A stretch of 64,000 nucleotides of DNA from an uncultured Muribaculaceae bacterium. GTDB taxonomy: Bacteria > Bacteroidota > Bacteroidia > Bacteroidales > Muribaculaceae. The DNA is taken from assembly GCA_958436175.1 (NCBI GenBank), contig CAUBJF010000002.1, positions 401,182 to 465,181 of the forward strand, read 5' to 3'. The notes beneath the pieces are model-generated. The model had not been told where the DNA came from. It saw only the letters and a program-made list of their open reading frames with translations, and searched no databases. Below, one piece after another: positions 7,224 to 16,105 of this stretch. Each line of letters opens with the position of its first letter. Positions within the stretch are counted from its first letter, which is position 1. Position numbers and translations under genes: made by a program.

Positions 7224-10200
7224 TTATAATTCGAACGACGAATCACGTTTCTTATTGGACTGGCGATAATCCTTTGGCGTCGTACCGAAACGTTTGTCGA
7301 ATTCTTTGTAGAAATGCGAACGGTTGGAGAATCCAGTCCGATATATAATTTCCTGTACGGTAAACGACGTTGTCAGCAGGAGCTTGGCCGCATAGGTGAT
7401 GCGGTGATTCTTGATGAAATCATTCGGCGTAGGCTGGTTGAGTTCCTTGAATTTACGATATAGGTTTCGCAGACTCATGCCGAGCCCGGCTGCAAGCTGG
7501 TCGGGCGATAATTCGGTGTCGTCTATATGGTTGTCGATATACTCTACGACCCCTCCAAGAAAATCTTTGTCATCGCGATTGAGAAGATGGCCCTCGCTAT
7601 ATTCGAATGCGCTTGCCGAGGAGTTATAGTACTCACGCAGAGTATTACGGCTCTCGAGCAGACGTGCTACGACCGCACGAAGATACGACACGCTGAAGGG
7701 CTTGCCTATAAAAACGTCTGCACCCGACACTATACCTTCAACCTTCTCTTCGATGCTTGTCTTTGCCGAAAGTATTATCAGCGGAAGATGCATAGTATGG
7801 CGGTTGGTTTTGATCTGCCTGGCAAAAGTGAGTCCGTCGGTGCCCGGCATCATGATGTCTGTGATTATCACATCGGGACTCTCTTTCTTCAGCATGTCAA
7901 GACCTTCTGCAGCTGACTTGGCTGTAAAAACTTTATAGTCGGCAAGGCTGTCGGACAGCAGCGACAGTATCTCGACATTATCATCGATAACCAATACGGT
8001 GCTCTTGCTTTTATGTTCTTCCCCGGATGTCTTAGTGACAGGCGACAGTTCTGCTTCGTCCCCGCAACATGACGAAGAGTCGGCACTTGCAGGCTGAGTA
8101 TCGGCTATAGCCGTTATCTCCTCATTGAAATTGGCTTCGAGCACAGGCAAGGACACTACAAAACGCGCATAGCTGCCAACTTCACTTTCGATAGCTATGT
8201 GACCGTGCAGCATTTTGACCATACTGTGGCAGATAGCAAGCCCCAGGCCGTTTCTCGCCGAAAGACCTTTGACGGCATTCTCCTCAACATTGTCGAGCAC
8301 ACTATAGCGGTTGAAAATCCGCTCGCGGTCACCTTCCGGAATACCTTTTCCAGAATTATAGACAGCTATACGCAGATTCTCGCCATCGACACGAACCTCG
8401 ACCTCTATGCGGCCGCCGATTGGAGTATATTTGAATGCATTGGATATCAAATTACTGAGGATCTTGCGGAGTGAGCTGAAGTCGGTGTTCCATATGATGT
8501 CAGATTGGATGTCTGAGACAAAATCGATGTTATTACGCTCGGCGAGCTCCGAAAAAGAATCGACTGTGTCCTTAAACATTTCGCTGATGTTTACAGGACG
8601 TATTTTCAATATCTTGTGACCTGTCTCGATTCGTCGGAAGTCGATGAGTTCCTGAATAAGGGTATTAAGACGCTCTACGTTGGCTCGTATGATACCTATA
8701 TATTTCTTTATGTAGTTGTCTGTACCACTGTAGGACATTATCCTTTCGCACGGTCCGTATATGAGGGTCAGAGGAGTACAGAACTCATGTGTTATGTTAG
8801 TGAAGAAACGCAACTTTTCTTCGTAGACATACTCGCGGTGCTGATGTTCGAGTATTGACATCTCTTCGGCACGTTTGCGTCGCTGACGCCTGATGTAGGC
8901 AAACACGAACGCGCCAACGGCAGCAAGCAGTAGTAGGACATATATGACTTTTGCCAATGTCGACAGATACCACGGAGACCTGAGTTTAATTTCAAGGGTA
9001 TACGGGAGGCTCTCGACACCCGTCACCCTGTTCATATATTTGACCGTCAGATTGTACTTGCCGTAACTTAGCTTGTTGAACGAAATAGTACCATTGGTTC
9101 CGTTATTAAACCACTCGCGTCCGTCGAGAGTATAAATATAATTATAGTCGAGAGGATGCAGAAAGTCGGGCGCGCCGAAAGTGACAGAGAAATGATTCTG
9201 GTCTGGAGACAGTTCGAGGATAGAGCCTTTGCCTGAAGATTTTATATAACCTCCCGGATTGACGTTCTCGCCGAGTATATAGAGTTTCTGCAAAGACAGT
9301 TCCGGAAGATATGGCTTTGCTTCTGAAAAACCCGGTGTCTTCGATACAGTTACGATGCCGTCGATCCCGCCGAAAATCAGCATTGAATTGTTTTTGAACG
9401 AGGCTCCGTCGCTAAACTCTGTGATATCCACACCGTCACGACGAGCAAAAACCTGCGTCTTTTCTGTCACAGGGTCGAAGCTCGATAGCCCGTTGTTGGT
9501 CGAAATCCACAACTTGCCTTCGTTGTCTGAGAGCATATCATGTATAGTATTGTTGATAAAGCCGTTTTCAAGACCGAAGAAGAGTTTTTCGCCCTTATCA
9601 TTAACTTTGAACAGACCGTGACCCGTACCGAGCCAGTAGACCGAGTCCTGATTGACGACTGAAAATACGTCGAACACCGAATTATTGTCGTAGTGGCCTT
9701 GCAGACGCACCGGTACCAGAGAATCGCCTTCGAGATAGAAACCACCTTGGCCTCGGTTGGCAAACAGCAATTCGTCCTGTGTGTCGGCATCCATATCGAA
9801 AAAGAAATTAGATGTTCTTTTGCCGTCGTCGAGTCTGTACACCTTGAGTACCTCAAGCTCGGGACTGTCCGCTTGACCCGATATGCTGCAACGCACTATG
9901 CCGTTCCCTGCCGTGGCGACCCACAGTGTAGAGTCGTTCTCTTCATGTATGCCGTATATAAACTTCAAAGCAGGGTCAGACGCACATTTTCCTATATGCT
10001 TGGTACGGTAGTTGTAGTAGTTCACACCCCCGTCGGTAGCCAGCCACAACAGAGGTTTACGGCTCGGCGAAATTGCGAAAATAGAATTGCTGTTAAGCTC
10101 ACTGTTGGTCGTTGTGTACAACTCCGGGGTGACTCCCACAGCCCGTGAGCCCGGAAAATCCGCTACCCTCAACAATCCGTCGCCCTTTGTACCTAACCAC

Positions 10201-11261
10201 AGTGTGTTTTCAGGATCCAGATACACGGCTCGGACAGGATGACTTATTTTCTTATCAAAGAAAACAAAGTCGTAAGATCTTATTGTATACTTGCTGTCAT
10301 AGCATGTGAACAATCCGCGACAGTCCGAGCCTATCCACAACACCGGCTGATGCACTGATTTCTCGAGACAAAAGACACCTGCCGTTAGACCCAGGTCGGA
10401 GATACGATAGTTACCGGTCTGCATCTTGCGAGCCAGAATCACGCCCTCTGATTCGAAAGCTATATACACGTCGCCATTGTACTCCCTGAGTATATCCGAC
10501 ACAATACCTCGTTTGCTTATCTCTGCGCCTATATCGAGCAGGTCCACGACAGAGCCATTCCATCCCACATGACGTACTTTTCCGTCATCGCACACAACGA
10601 GCACGCCAGTCTCGTCATCATGGGCGACTGTCACCTTTATATCCGACACTTGAATTGGGGATCCGAGACAAGCATGAGCGCCGTCGTAAGAGATAGGATA
10701 GCTTTTCACTCCGTCACGACCATAGACAGTCAGCTTATCCGACACTACAGCAATGAAGACGGTGCTGTCATATGAAAGTCCGTCGGATTCTATTTCGATA
10801 AAATCGCCCTCGGAACCGGCAGGAAGATAATAAAACCGGCTTTGAGTGTCAAGGACAAAGAGATCGCCCTCCAGATTATGGCATACATGTTCCTGTCCGT
10901 TGAACTGTCGATACGACAAATGGTCCATGGTCTCTGTATGGATGCGGTCAAGACCGTGGTTTGTGAGAATCCACATATACGAATCAGGAGCAGATATTAT
11001 ATCCTCTATCAGATTGCCGGACAGAGACAAGCCCGGATAAAGCTCTGTGAAAGGCTCGGTAGTCGCTCCGTCGGTGACGCAAACGCCGTCAAGCGTGCCA
11101 AGCCACAGAAAGCCCTTGGAATCTTGTGCCATGGCATGTACGGCGTTGCTCGAAAGACCGTCACTGCTGGTAGTCTGACGTATGTTGTATGCTGACATTA
11201 CAAGACTGCTGAGCATAAATACAGTCAGAATCATGGATCGCACTGGACAGCGATGCTTCAT
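7224..11261 (-). CDS. Hybrid two-component system regulator (HTCS) of the mannan PUL
   Basis: A 1,345-residue one-protein signalling system. In order: signal peptide; a long periplasmic region of propeller repeats (QDSKGFLWLGT, DPENTLWLGTKG, DNEGKLWISTNNG) plus a Y_Y_Y-type domain (to about 765); a membrane helix (about 768-790); a histidine kinase core with NITHEFCTPLTL (His near 822) and ATPase motifs (NLISNAFKYTP, NGLGLAI); a receiver domain (LVIDDN, phospho-Asp in IITDIMMPG near 1135); and a C-terminal AraC-type DNA-binding domain. Family members sense glycan fragments in the periplasm and activate the adjacent PUL. I start it at 11261 because a -7 box covers the upstream ATG at 11291. 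Confidence 0.93.
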   Translation of the reverse strand: MKHRCPVRSMILTVFMLSSLVMSAYNIRQTTSSDGLSSNAVHAMAQDSKGFLWLGTLDGVCVTDGATTEPFTELYPGLSLSGNLIEDIISAPDSYMWILTNHGLDRIHTETMDHLSYRQFNGQEHVCHNLEGDLFVLDTQSRFYYLPAGSEGDFIEIESDGLSYDSTVFIAVVSDKLTVYGRDGVKSYPISYDGAHACLGSPIQVSDIKVTVAHDDETGVLVVCDDGKVRHVGWNGSVVDLLDIGAEISKRGIVSDILREYNGDVYIAFESEGVILARKMQTGNYRISDLGLTAGVFCLEKSVHQPVLWIGSDCRGLFTCYDSKYTIRSYDFVFFDKKISHPVRAVYLDPENTLWLGTKGDGLLRVADFPGSRAVGVTPELYTTTNSELNSNSIFAISPSRKPLLWLATDGGVNYYNYRTKHIGKCASDPALKFIYGIHEENDSTLWVATAGNGIVRCSISGQADSPELEVLKVYRLDDGKRTSNFFFDMDADTQDELLFANRGQGGFYLEGDSLVPVRLQGHYDNNSVFDVFSVVNQDSVYWLGTGHGLFKVNDKGEKLFFGLENGFINNTIHDMLSDNEGKLWISTNNGLSSFDPVTEKTQVFARRDGVDITEFSDGASFKNNSMLIFGGIDGIVTVSKTPGFSEAKPYLPELSLQKLYILGENVNPGGYIKSSGKGSILELSPDQNHFSVTFGAPDFLHPLDYNYIYTLDGREWFNNGTNGTISFNKLSYGKYNLTVKYMNRVTGVESLPYTLEIKLRSPWYLSTLAKVIYVLLLLAAVGAFVFAYIRRQRRKRAEEMSILEHQHREYVYEEKLRFFTNITHEFCTPLTLIYGPCERIMSYSGTDNYIKKYIGIIRANVERLNTLIQELIDFRRIETGHKILKIRPVNISEMFKDTVDSFSELAERNNIDFVSDIQSDIIWNTDFSSLRKILSNLISNAFKYTPIGGRIEVEVRVDGENLRIAVYNSGKGIPEGDRERIFNRYSVLDNVEENAVKGLSARNGLGLAICHSMVKMLHGHIAIESEVGSYARFVVSLPVLEANFNEEITAIADTQPASADSSSCCGDEAELSPVTKTSGEEHKSKSTVLVIDDNVEILSLLSDSLADYKVFTAKSAAEGLDMLKKESPDVIITDIMMPGTDGLTFARQIKTNRHTMHLPLIILSAKTSIEEKVEGIVSGADVFIGKPFSVSYLRAVVARLLESRNTLREYYNSSASAFEYSEGHLLNRDDKDFLGGVVEYIDNHIDDTELSPDQLAAGLGMSLRNLYRKFKELNQPTPNDFIKNHRITYAAKLLLTTSFTVQEIIYRTGFSNRSHFYKEFDKRFGTTPKDYRQSNKKRDSSFEL

Positions 11262-11288
11262 ATATGTGATAAATTTATGTTTATGCCA

Positions 11289-11331
11289 CAAAAGTAATAA
11301 AAAAGAGATGCCTCAGCAATAGTTATTGCTG
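11289..11331 (-). promoter_or_regulatory. HTCS promoter with upstream palindrome
   Basis: On the minus strand TACTTTTG (11289-11296) matches the -7 consensus and lies 27 bp upstream of the chosen start. At 11314-11331 there is a perfect palindrome, CAGCAATA-GT-TATTGCTG, covering roughly -33 to -50. It is a plausible operator; the binding factor is unknown. Confidence 0.55.
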
Positions 11332-11449
11332 AACATTCACGGCTTTTAAGTATGTCTTCATTTGAGCCAAAACTGTATACGCTCCAAAAATGACTCAGGC
11401 AAGGGCATCTATGGCATGTTTGAGCTACATCTTATCGCCTCTTAGTTCG

Positions 11450-11457
11450 TAATTTTG
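11450..11457 (+). promoter_or_regulatory. Orphan plus-strand -7 box
   Basis: TAATTTTG fits TAnnTTTG, but no plus-strand protein gene follows before 13458. A TTTG lies 27 bp upstream (11419-11422), which is wide for a -33 box. It would start a transcript near 11464 that ends at the terminator 11583-11618. Confidence 0.45.
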
Positions 11458-11463
11458 CTTTAG

Positions 11464-11618
11464 AAAAAAAGATTTAAGGTATGGCTCTTTTTGCCGCAGA
11501 GGCAAGAATCCTCATGGTTTTGGTTATTCATGTTAGTGGTAAAGGTGTTTTGTCAGTCAAATCCCCTTGCCAAGGTTTAGGGTTCCGCTTCTGTTCATGG
11601 CAGAGGCGGAATTTTATT
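11464..11618 (+). ncRNA. Candidate small RNA between HTCS and GH125
   Basis: This 434-bp intergenic stretch (11262-11695) holds, on the plus strand, a -7 box at 11450-11457 and about 130 bp later a complete Rho-independent terminator. Inside are short hairpins such as TTGCC-GCAGA-GGCAA and CCTTG-C-CAAGG. No convincing protein is encoded: the open frame from 11481 runs through both terminator hairpins into the antisense of GH125. The predicted RNA is about 150 nt. I do not recognise it as a known family. The position next to a PUL regulator would suit a PUL-associated small RNA, but that is inference. Confidence 0.4.
11583..11618 (+). terminator. Plus-strand terminator of the candidate RNA
   Basis: TTCCGCTTCTG (11583-11593) pairs with CAGAGGCGGAA (11601-11611) with one G-T wobble and a 7-nt loop, followed by TTTTATT. 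The T-run on the plus side and its absence on the other side give the direction. Confidence 0.65.
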
Positions 11619-11629
11619 CAATGGAAGCC

Positions 11630-11668
11630 AAAGGACTCCGGTTATCTTGTAGATAACCGGAGTCCTTT
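11630..11668 (-). terminator. Terminator hairpin downstream of GH125
   Basis: A perfect 17-bp stem (AAAGGACTCCGGTTATC, 11630-11646, with its complement at 11652-11668) and a 5-nt loop, 28 bp after the GH125 stop. It separates GH125 from the HTCS gene on the minus strand. The stem ends in A/T triplets, so it may act in both directions. Confidence 0.65.
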
Positions 11669-11695
11669 GTGTTTGTCAAGTTACGGAGTTCAGCC

Positions 11696-13159
11696 TTATG
11701 AAATGCTGTTCAGCAGATCTATTTTACCTTCGTTGACCAGCTTGAGTATCAGTTCACCGAAAAGAGTATTCTGCCAGGCAAACCATTCGCGGGTGAACTT
11801 GTCGGGATTGTTGACATTGAATGATTCATGAATGAAGCCTGTTTCGGCATCTGTGGCAAGAAGCATGGCTATGCAGTCGCGTATCTCGTTGTCATCTTGC
11901 GAAGTAAAGGCCTTCATCATTATGCTCATAGGCCAGGCCATGTCGTAGCCTATATGCGGACCTCCGATACCTTCTCCTGCCGTTCCCCGGAAGAAATAAG
12001 GGTTATTCTCGCTCCATACGTATCGACGTGTGTTCTGATAGACGGGGTCGTTAACATCTACATCTCCTAAATAAGCCATTGCCAGAAGGCTCGGTACGTT
12101 GGCATCATCCATAAGGTGATAGTTACCATAGCCGTCTACCTCGAAAGCATAGATCTTACCGTATTCAGGATGATTATATACAGCATATTTCTTCAAAGCA
12201 GCCTCCACTTCATCAGCAAGCTCCGTGCAACGTACGGCCAAAGAAGTTTCCTTGTTCACTGTATTGAGGATTTCCGCAGCCTTGCGGAGGCTTGAGACCG
12301 CCATGAAGTTGGAAGGGACAAGGTATTGGAACGTGGTAGCGTCGTCCGAAGGCCGGAAGCACGATACGATGAGGCCACAGCCGTTTACAGGCGAGCCATA
12401 GCCATCATTAATAAGAGTATCTGATGCCTTGGGGGTATTGCGTTGAAAACGATACTTACCAAGACTGCCTTTACGCTGCTGGTCGACGAAAGTAGCCAGT
12501 ACTGCATTGACTGCCTCAATCCACTTGTCACCGAAGACACTTACATCGCCTGTAGTCTTCCAATATTCATAAGCCAGACGGATAGGATAGCACAGCGAGT
12601 CAATCTCGTATTTACGTTCGTGGAGCTCCGGCTTCATATCCGTAAAATCGCTCATCCAGTCACCCCCTGTAGGACCATCATTGAATGCGTTGGCATAAGG
12701 GTCAATTACAATGCACTTGAACTGACGGTTTATAACTCCTGCTATCATACGCTGCAAATCCTTGTCCTGGTTCGCTAACTGCACATAAGGCCACACCTGT
12801 GCTCCGGAATCACGAAGCCACATAGCGTGGATATCGCCGGTATATACAAAGGTATCAGGCTTGCCTTCTTCGTCGGTGCGATAATGCACCGTAGTGTCAA
12901 GGGTGTTCGGGAAACAGTTCTCGAACATCCAGGCAAGCTTGGGGTTCGTCAGCATCTTTTTGACTCGCTTGATTTCTTTTTCAACAGCCTTCGACTTGAA
13001 CAGACGAGCTGACTCGGCAGGGCGTTTAGTCACGCTGTACCGTGAGGATGGTGCGTTTACCGACGTGTTGTCGTTGGCGCAGAACGTGGTTCCAGCAGCA
13101 TGAACGTTGCTGCAACACACGAACAATCCTGCTGAAAGCAGTATGGAAAGTGTTCTCAT
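11696..13159 (-). CDS. GH125 exo-alpha-1,6-mannosidase
   Basis: A 487-residue exported glycoside hydrolase of family 125 (formerly DUF1237), which removes mannose from non-reducing ends of alpha-1,6-linked mannan without a metal. Family segments are visible: ENCFPNTLDTTV (80-91), GDIHAMWLRDSGAQVWPY (108-125), NDGPTGGDWMSDF (160-172), the presumed acid segment YEIDSLCYP (184-192) and the presumed base segment GFIHESFN near residue 430. The start at 13159 gives a signal peptide (MRTLSILLSAGLFVCC) and is 61 bp downstream of a -7 box; a longer frame begins upstream of that box. The gene is divergent from the GH78/GH92 pair, with 298 bp between. It likely acts in the periplasm after GH76 has cut the backbone. 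Confidence 0.93.
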   Translation of the reverse strand: MRTLSILLSAGLFVCCSNVHAAGTTFCANDNTSVNAPSSRYSVTKRPAESARLFKSKAVEKEIKRVKKMLTNPKLAWMFENCFPNTLDTTVHYRTDEEGKPDTFVYTGDIHAMWLRDSGAQVWPYVQLANQDKDLQRMIAGVINRQFKCIVIDPYANAFNDGPTGGDWMSDFTDMKPELHERKYEIDSLCYPIRLAYEYWKTTGDVSVFGDKWIEAVNAVLATFVDQQRKGSLGKYRFQRNTPKASDTLINDGYGSPVNGCGLIVSCFRPSDDATTFQYLVPSNFMAVSSLRKAAEILNTVNKETSLAVRCTELADEVEAALKKYAVYNHPEYGKIYAFEVDGYGNYHLMDDANVPSLLAMAYLGDVDVNDPVYQNTRRYVWSENNPYFFRGTAGEGIGGPHIGYDMAWPMSIMMKAFTSQDDNEIRDCIAMLLATDAETGFIHESFNVNNPDKFTREWFAWQNTLFGELILKLVNEGKIDLLNSIS

Positions 13160-13219
13160 ATGTAATAGTATTAGGAAGATTTTCAAGGCGGTAATGATTG
13201 TGCAACTCATTTTCATCTG

Positions 13220-13227
13220 CAAATATA
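13220..13227 (-). promoter_or_regulatory. -7 promoter box of GH125
   Basis: On the minus strand TATATTTG, matching TAnnTTTG, 61 bp upstream of the start codon. No -33 TTTG at proper spacing is seen, as expected for a promoter needing an activator such as the HTCS. Confidence 0.5.
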
Positions 13228-13428
13228 TCGACCCTAAATCCGACTCATGTTTCCGATTACGTCAAATAAGTGGTCAACCATATATTTGCATATATGCATA
13301 CTCTTATGGCAGAAAAGAAAACAAAATCAAGGAAGGTGCCATATAAAAAAGAAGCATCTTTGCACGTCATAGCTCAATACATGGCATTTTTGGCATGACT
13401 TACGACACCTTTGTTTACGACAATTGTG

Positions 13429-13436
13429 TAACTTTG
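13429..13436 (+). promoter_or_regulatory. -7 promoter box of the GH78/GH92 pair
   Basis: TAACTTTG fits TAnnTTTG and lies 21 bp upstream of the ATG at 13458. It rules out the in-frame ATG at 13395. A TTTG at 13410-13413 is only 15 bp away, short for a -33 box. Confidence 0.55.
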
Positions 13437-13457
13437 CACAGAACCAATTCTATTGCT

Positions 13458-16037
13458 ATGAAATTTACTTATCTCTGCTTTGCTACCTATGCCATCCTAA
13501 CCATGACGTCTTGCGTCAAGAGCAATATTGGTGACCTTCGATGTGAATATCTTACCGAACCCCTCGGTATCGATGAGCAGTCGCCACGGTTCACATGGAC
13601 CGTGAGCGGCTCTGTCGGGTCTTGCGTTGTGGAAGTGGCCGAAAACCAAGGGGGCCTCGAAGCCGGAAATCTGTTATGGCAGTCAGAACCGCTGCCCGAC
13701 TCTGTTCTCTCGGCTGTCTACGACGGGCCGGCACTTAAGAGCCATCACCGTTATTCCTGGCGAGTAAATGCCGACGGCAGAAAATCGGCCATCGCTAATT
13801 TCGAAACTGCCAAGATGGCTCCCTCCGAATGGCAAGCCCGCTGGATAAGCGACACCCTCGATATGGAATACGAACCGGCCCCGATGCTACGCCGCGATTT
13901 CCGACTCAACAAATTGCCCGGACAGGCTCGTGCCTACATCTCGGCATCCGGTTACTATGAACTGTGGATCAATGGTCAGCGTGTAGGTGACAGCCATATG
14001 GATCCAGGATTTACTCATTACGACAAGCGCAACCTCTATGCCACCTACGATGTCACAGGACTCCTCAAGGAAGGCGACAATACAGTAGCCGCAGTACTTG
14101 GCAATGGTTTCGCCAACTGCCAGAGCAAAGCGGTCTGGGACTACGAACGTGCCCGCTGGCGCCGTCGGCCTGCCATGATTTTCGAACTTCGTGAACCGGA
14201 TGCGGCCAATGCCATTCTCGTTTCCGACTCGACATGGCATACCGCTACAGGCCCATATACATACAATAATATTTACAGTGGAGACAGATATGATGCCCGT
14301 CTTGAGCCGGTCGGATGGCGCAGTTCTGGTTTCGACGACAGTGCATGGAACAGAGCTGCCACCGTCGAGGCTCCATCACCCATACTTAAAGCTCAGGCGA
14401 TGCCCCCCATCAGGCCCACCGACATAATAGAACCGATTCTGCTGTCGAATTTCGGTGATACTGTCTTCGTTTTCGATATGGGACGAAATATCGCCGGTGT
14501 TTCTTCTCTGGAAGCCGTGGGCGAACGCAGCACACACTTTAAAATGTCGCACGGAGAACTCCTCAAGGACGATGGGCGTCTGCAACAAGGTAATATCAAC
14601 GTGTACTACCGCCCTGAAAAGCCCGGCGAAAAGTTCCAGACCGACGAATTCATACTCGCGGGCGCAGACTCTGTCGAAAGCTTCCGTCCTTCCTTCACTT
14701 ACCACGGATTCCGATATGTCGAAGTGACGGCCGACCGTCCTGTCAGACTCTCTTCTGACAATGTAAAAGGCTATTTCATGCACACCGATGTGCATCCGGT
14801 AGGTTCTTTTAAAAGCTCCGAGCCTCTTTTGGATAAAATCTACGACGCCACCATGCTCAGCTACCTCGACAACATCCACAGCATACCGACCGACTGTCCT
14901 CAGCGCGAAAAAAACGGATGGACTGCCGATGCCCATGTGGCTGTCGACCTGGCTCTTCAAAACTTCGATGGTATCACCTTCTATGAGAAATGGATGGATG
15001 ACTTTACCGATAATCAGCGAGAGAACGGCAACATCTCAGGCATTATTCCTTCGTCGGGATGGGGCTACGGCAACTGGCCGGGACCCGTTTGGGATGCTGC
15101 TCTGTTCGTGATACCGGAAGCTATATACAACTACTATGGCGACACGCGCTGCATCGAACGCATGTACCCTGTAATGGAAAAATACTTCGACTGGGCACAG
15201 TCCAACGAGAAGCCCGACGGCCTGTTTACCGACGGTATCGGCGACTGGCTGAGCTACAGCGCCCATACACCTACCGACTTCACTTCCAGCGTATATTACT
15301 ATCTCGACAACGTACGCATGGCCAGGTTCTCCGACTTGCTCGGACGCGATGCCTCCCACTATCGTGCCAAAGCAAAAGCCCTGCGCGACACCATCAACGC
15401 TCGTTGGTTCGACCGGGATAAAGCCTCGTACGCCAACGGGTCGCAAGCTGCACTTGGCGTGGCTCTTTATTCCGGAATCGTGCCCGAAGACAAAGAAGAA
15501 GAAGTTGCGCGCACGCTGCATAATACTGTCACAGCAAACGACTTCTTCCTCGACTACGGTCTGCTTGGCAGCAAGACAGTGCCCGCTATGCTTACCCGTT
15601 ATGGATATGTCGACGATGCATTCAGAATGGCGACAAAGACCGACGCACCTTCGTGGGGATACTGGCTCGAAAAATGCGGCTATACCACCCTTGCTGAAAC
15701 ATGGACCTTAAGTCCTGAATTCCATGATGCTTCACTCAACCACGTGTTCATGGGCGACATATGCTCCTGGATGCGCACCGACCTCGCCGGCATAAACTAC
15801 GACTCCGACGAGCCTGGATTCGCGAACATAATCATCCGACCCCATTACCCTGATGGTCTCGACTCAGTCGAAGCGACATACCGGTCTGTACGCGGCATTA
15901 TCAGCTCATCCTGGACGCGCGACGGCGATACGGTTAGCCTGACAGTCACAGTTCCCGGTGCTTGTTCTGCAACTGTCTATGCGCCGGAACCGGTCAAAGT
16001 TGGAGAAGGCACACACACTTTCAGGTTCGGCATCTGA
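13458..16037 (+). CDS. GH78 alpha-L-rhamnosidase-type lipoprotein
   Basis: An 859-residue predicted lipoprotein (signal ending MTSC). The layout is that of family 78: N-terminal beta-sandwich (about 25-130, EQSPRFTWTV), carbohydrate-binding-like sandwich (ASGYYELWINGQRVGDSHMDPGF split over about 165-190), then the (alpha/alpha)6 catalytic domain with SIPTDCPQREKNGWTADAHV near 475-495 and SLNHVFMGDICSWM near 760, then a C-terminal sandwich. Family 78 mostly hydrolyses alpha-L-rhamnosides, but specificity cannot be fixed from sequence. It precedes GH92 by 68 bp, probably in one operon. Its presence in a mannan-type PUL is unusual and suggests a rhamnose-decorated substrate. Confidence 0.88.
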   Translation: MKFTYLCFATYAILTMTSCVKSNIGDLRCEYLTEPLGIDEQSPRFTWTVSGSVGSCVVEVAENQGGLEAGNLLWQSEPLPDSVLSAVYDGPALKSHHRYSWRVNADGRKSAIANFETAKMAPSEWQARWISDTLDMEYEPAPMLRRDFRLNKLPGQARAYISASGYYELWINGQRVGDSHMDPGFTHYDKRNLYATYDVTGLLKEGDNTVAAVLGNGFANCQSKAVWDYERARWRRRPAMIFELREPDAANAILVSDSTWHTATGPYTYNNIYSGDRYDARLEPVGWRSSGFDDSAWNRAATVEAPSPILKAQAMPPIRPTDIIEPILLSNFGDTVFVFDMGRNIAGVSSLEAVGERSTHFKMSHGELLKDDGRLQQGNINVYYRPEKPGEKFQTDEFILAGADSVESFRPSFTYHGFRYVEVTADRPVRLSSDNVKGYFMHTDVHPVGSFKSSEPLLDKIYDATMLSYLDNIHSIPTDCPQREKNGWTADAHVAVDLALQNFDGITFYEKWMDDFTDNQRENGNISGIIPSSGWGYGNWPGPVWDAALFVIPEAIYNYYGDTRCIERMYPVMEKYFDWAQSNEKPDGLFTDGIGDWLSYSAHTPTDFTSSVYYYLDNVRMARFSDLLGRDASHYRAKAKALRDTINARWFDRDKASYANGSQAALGVALYSGIVPEDKEEEVARTLHNTVTANDFFLDYGLLGSKTVPAMLTRYGYVDDAFRMATKTDAPSWGYWLEKCGYTTLAETWTLSPEFHDASLNHVFMGDICSWMRTDLAGINYDSDEPGFANIIIRPHYPDGLDSVEATYRSVRGIISSSWTRDGDTVSLTVTVPGACSATVYAPEPVKVGEGTHTFRFGI

Positions 16038-16105
16038 TTTCCACAGTGACAGGAAACATAGTTTACCCTATATCGACAATATTTAAATACTATTCAATCA
16101 ATACA

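Noticed and set aside
11481..11831. 116-codon plus-strand frame over the candidate RNA
   Set aside because: It runs through two strong hairpins and into the antisense of GH125, and shows no family resemblance.
13294..13398. 34-codon frame between GH125 and GH78 with a TATATTTG box at 13281-13288
   Set aside because: The predicted transcript would start at or inside the start codon, leaving no ribosome binding site. The lysine-rich product has no recognisable features.
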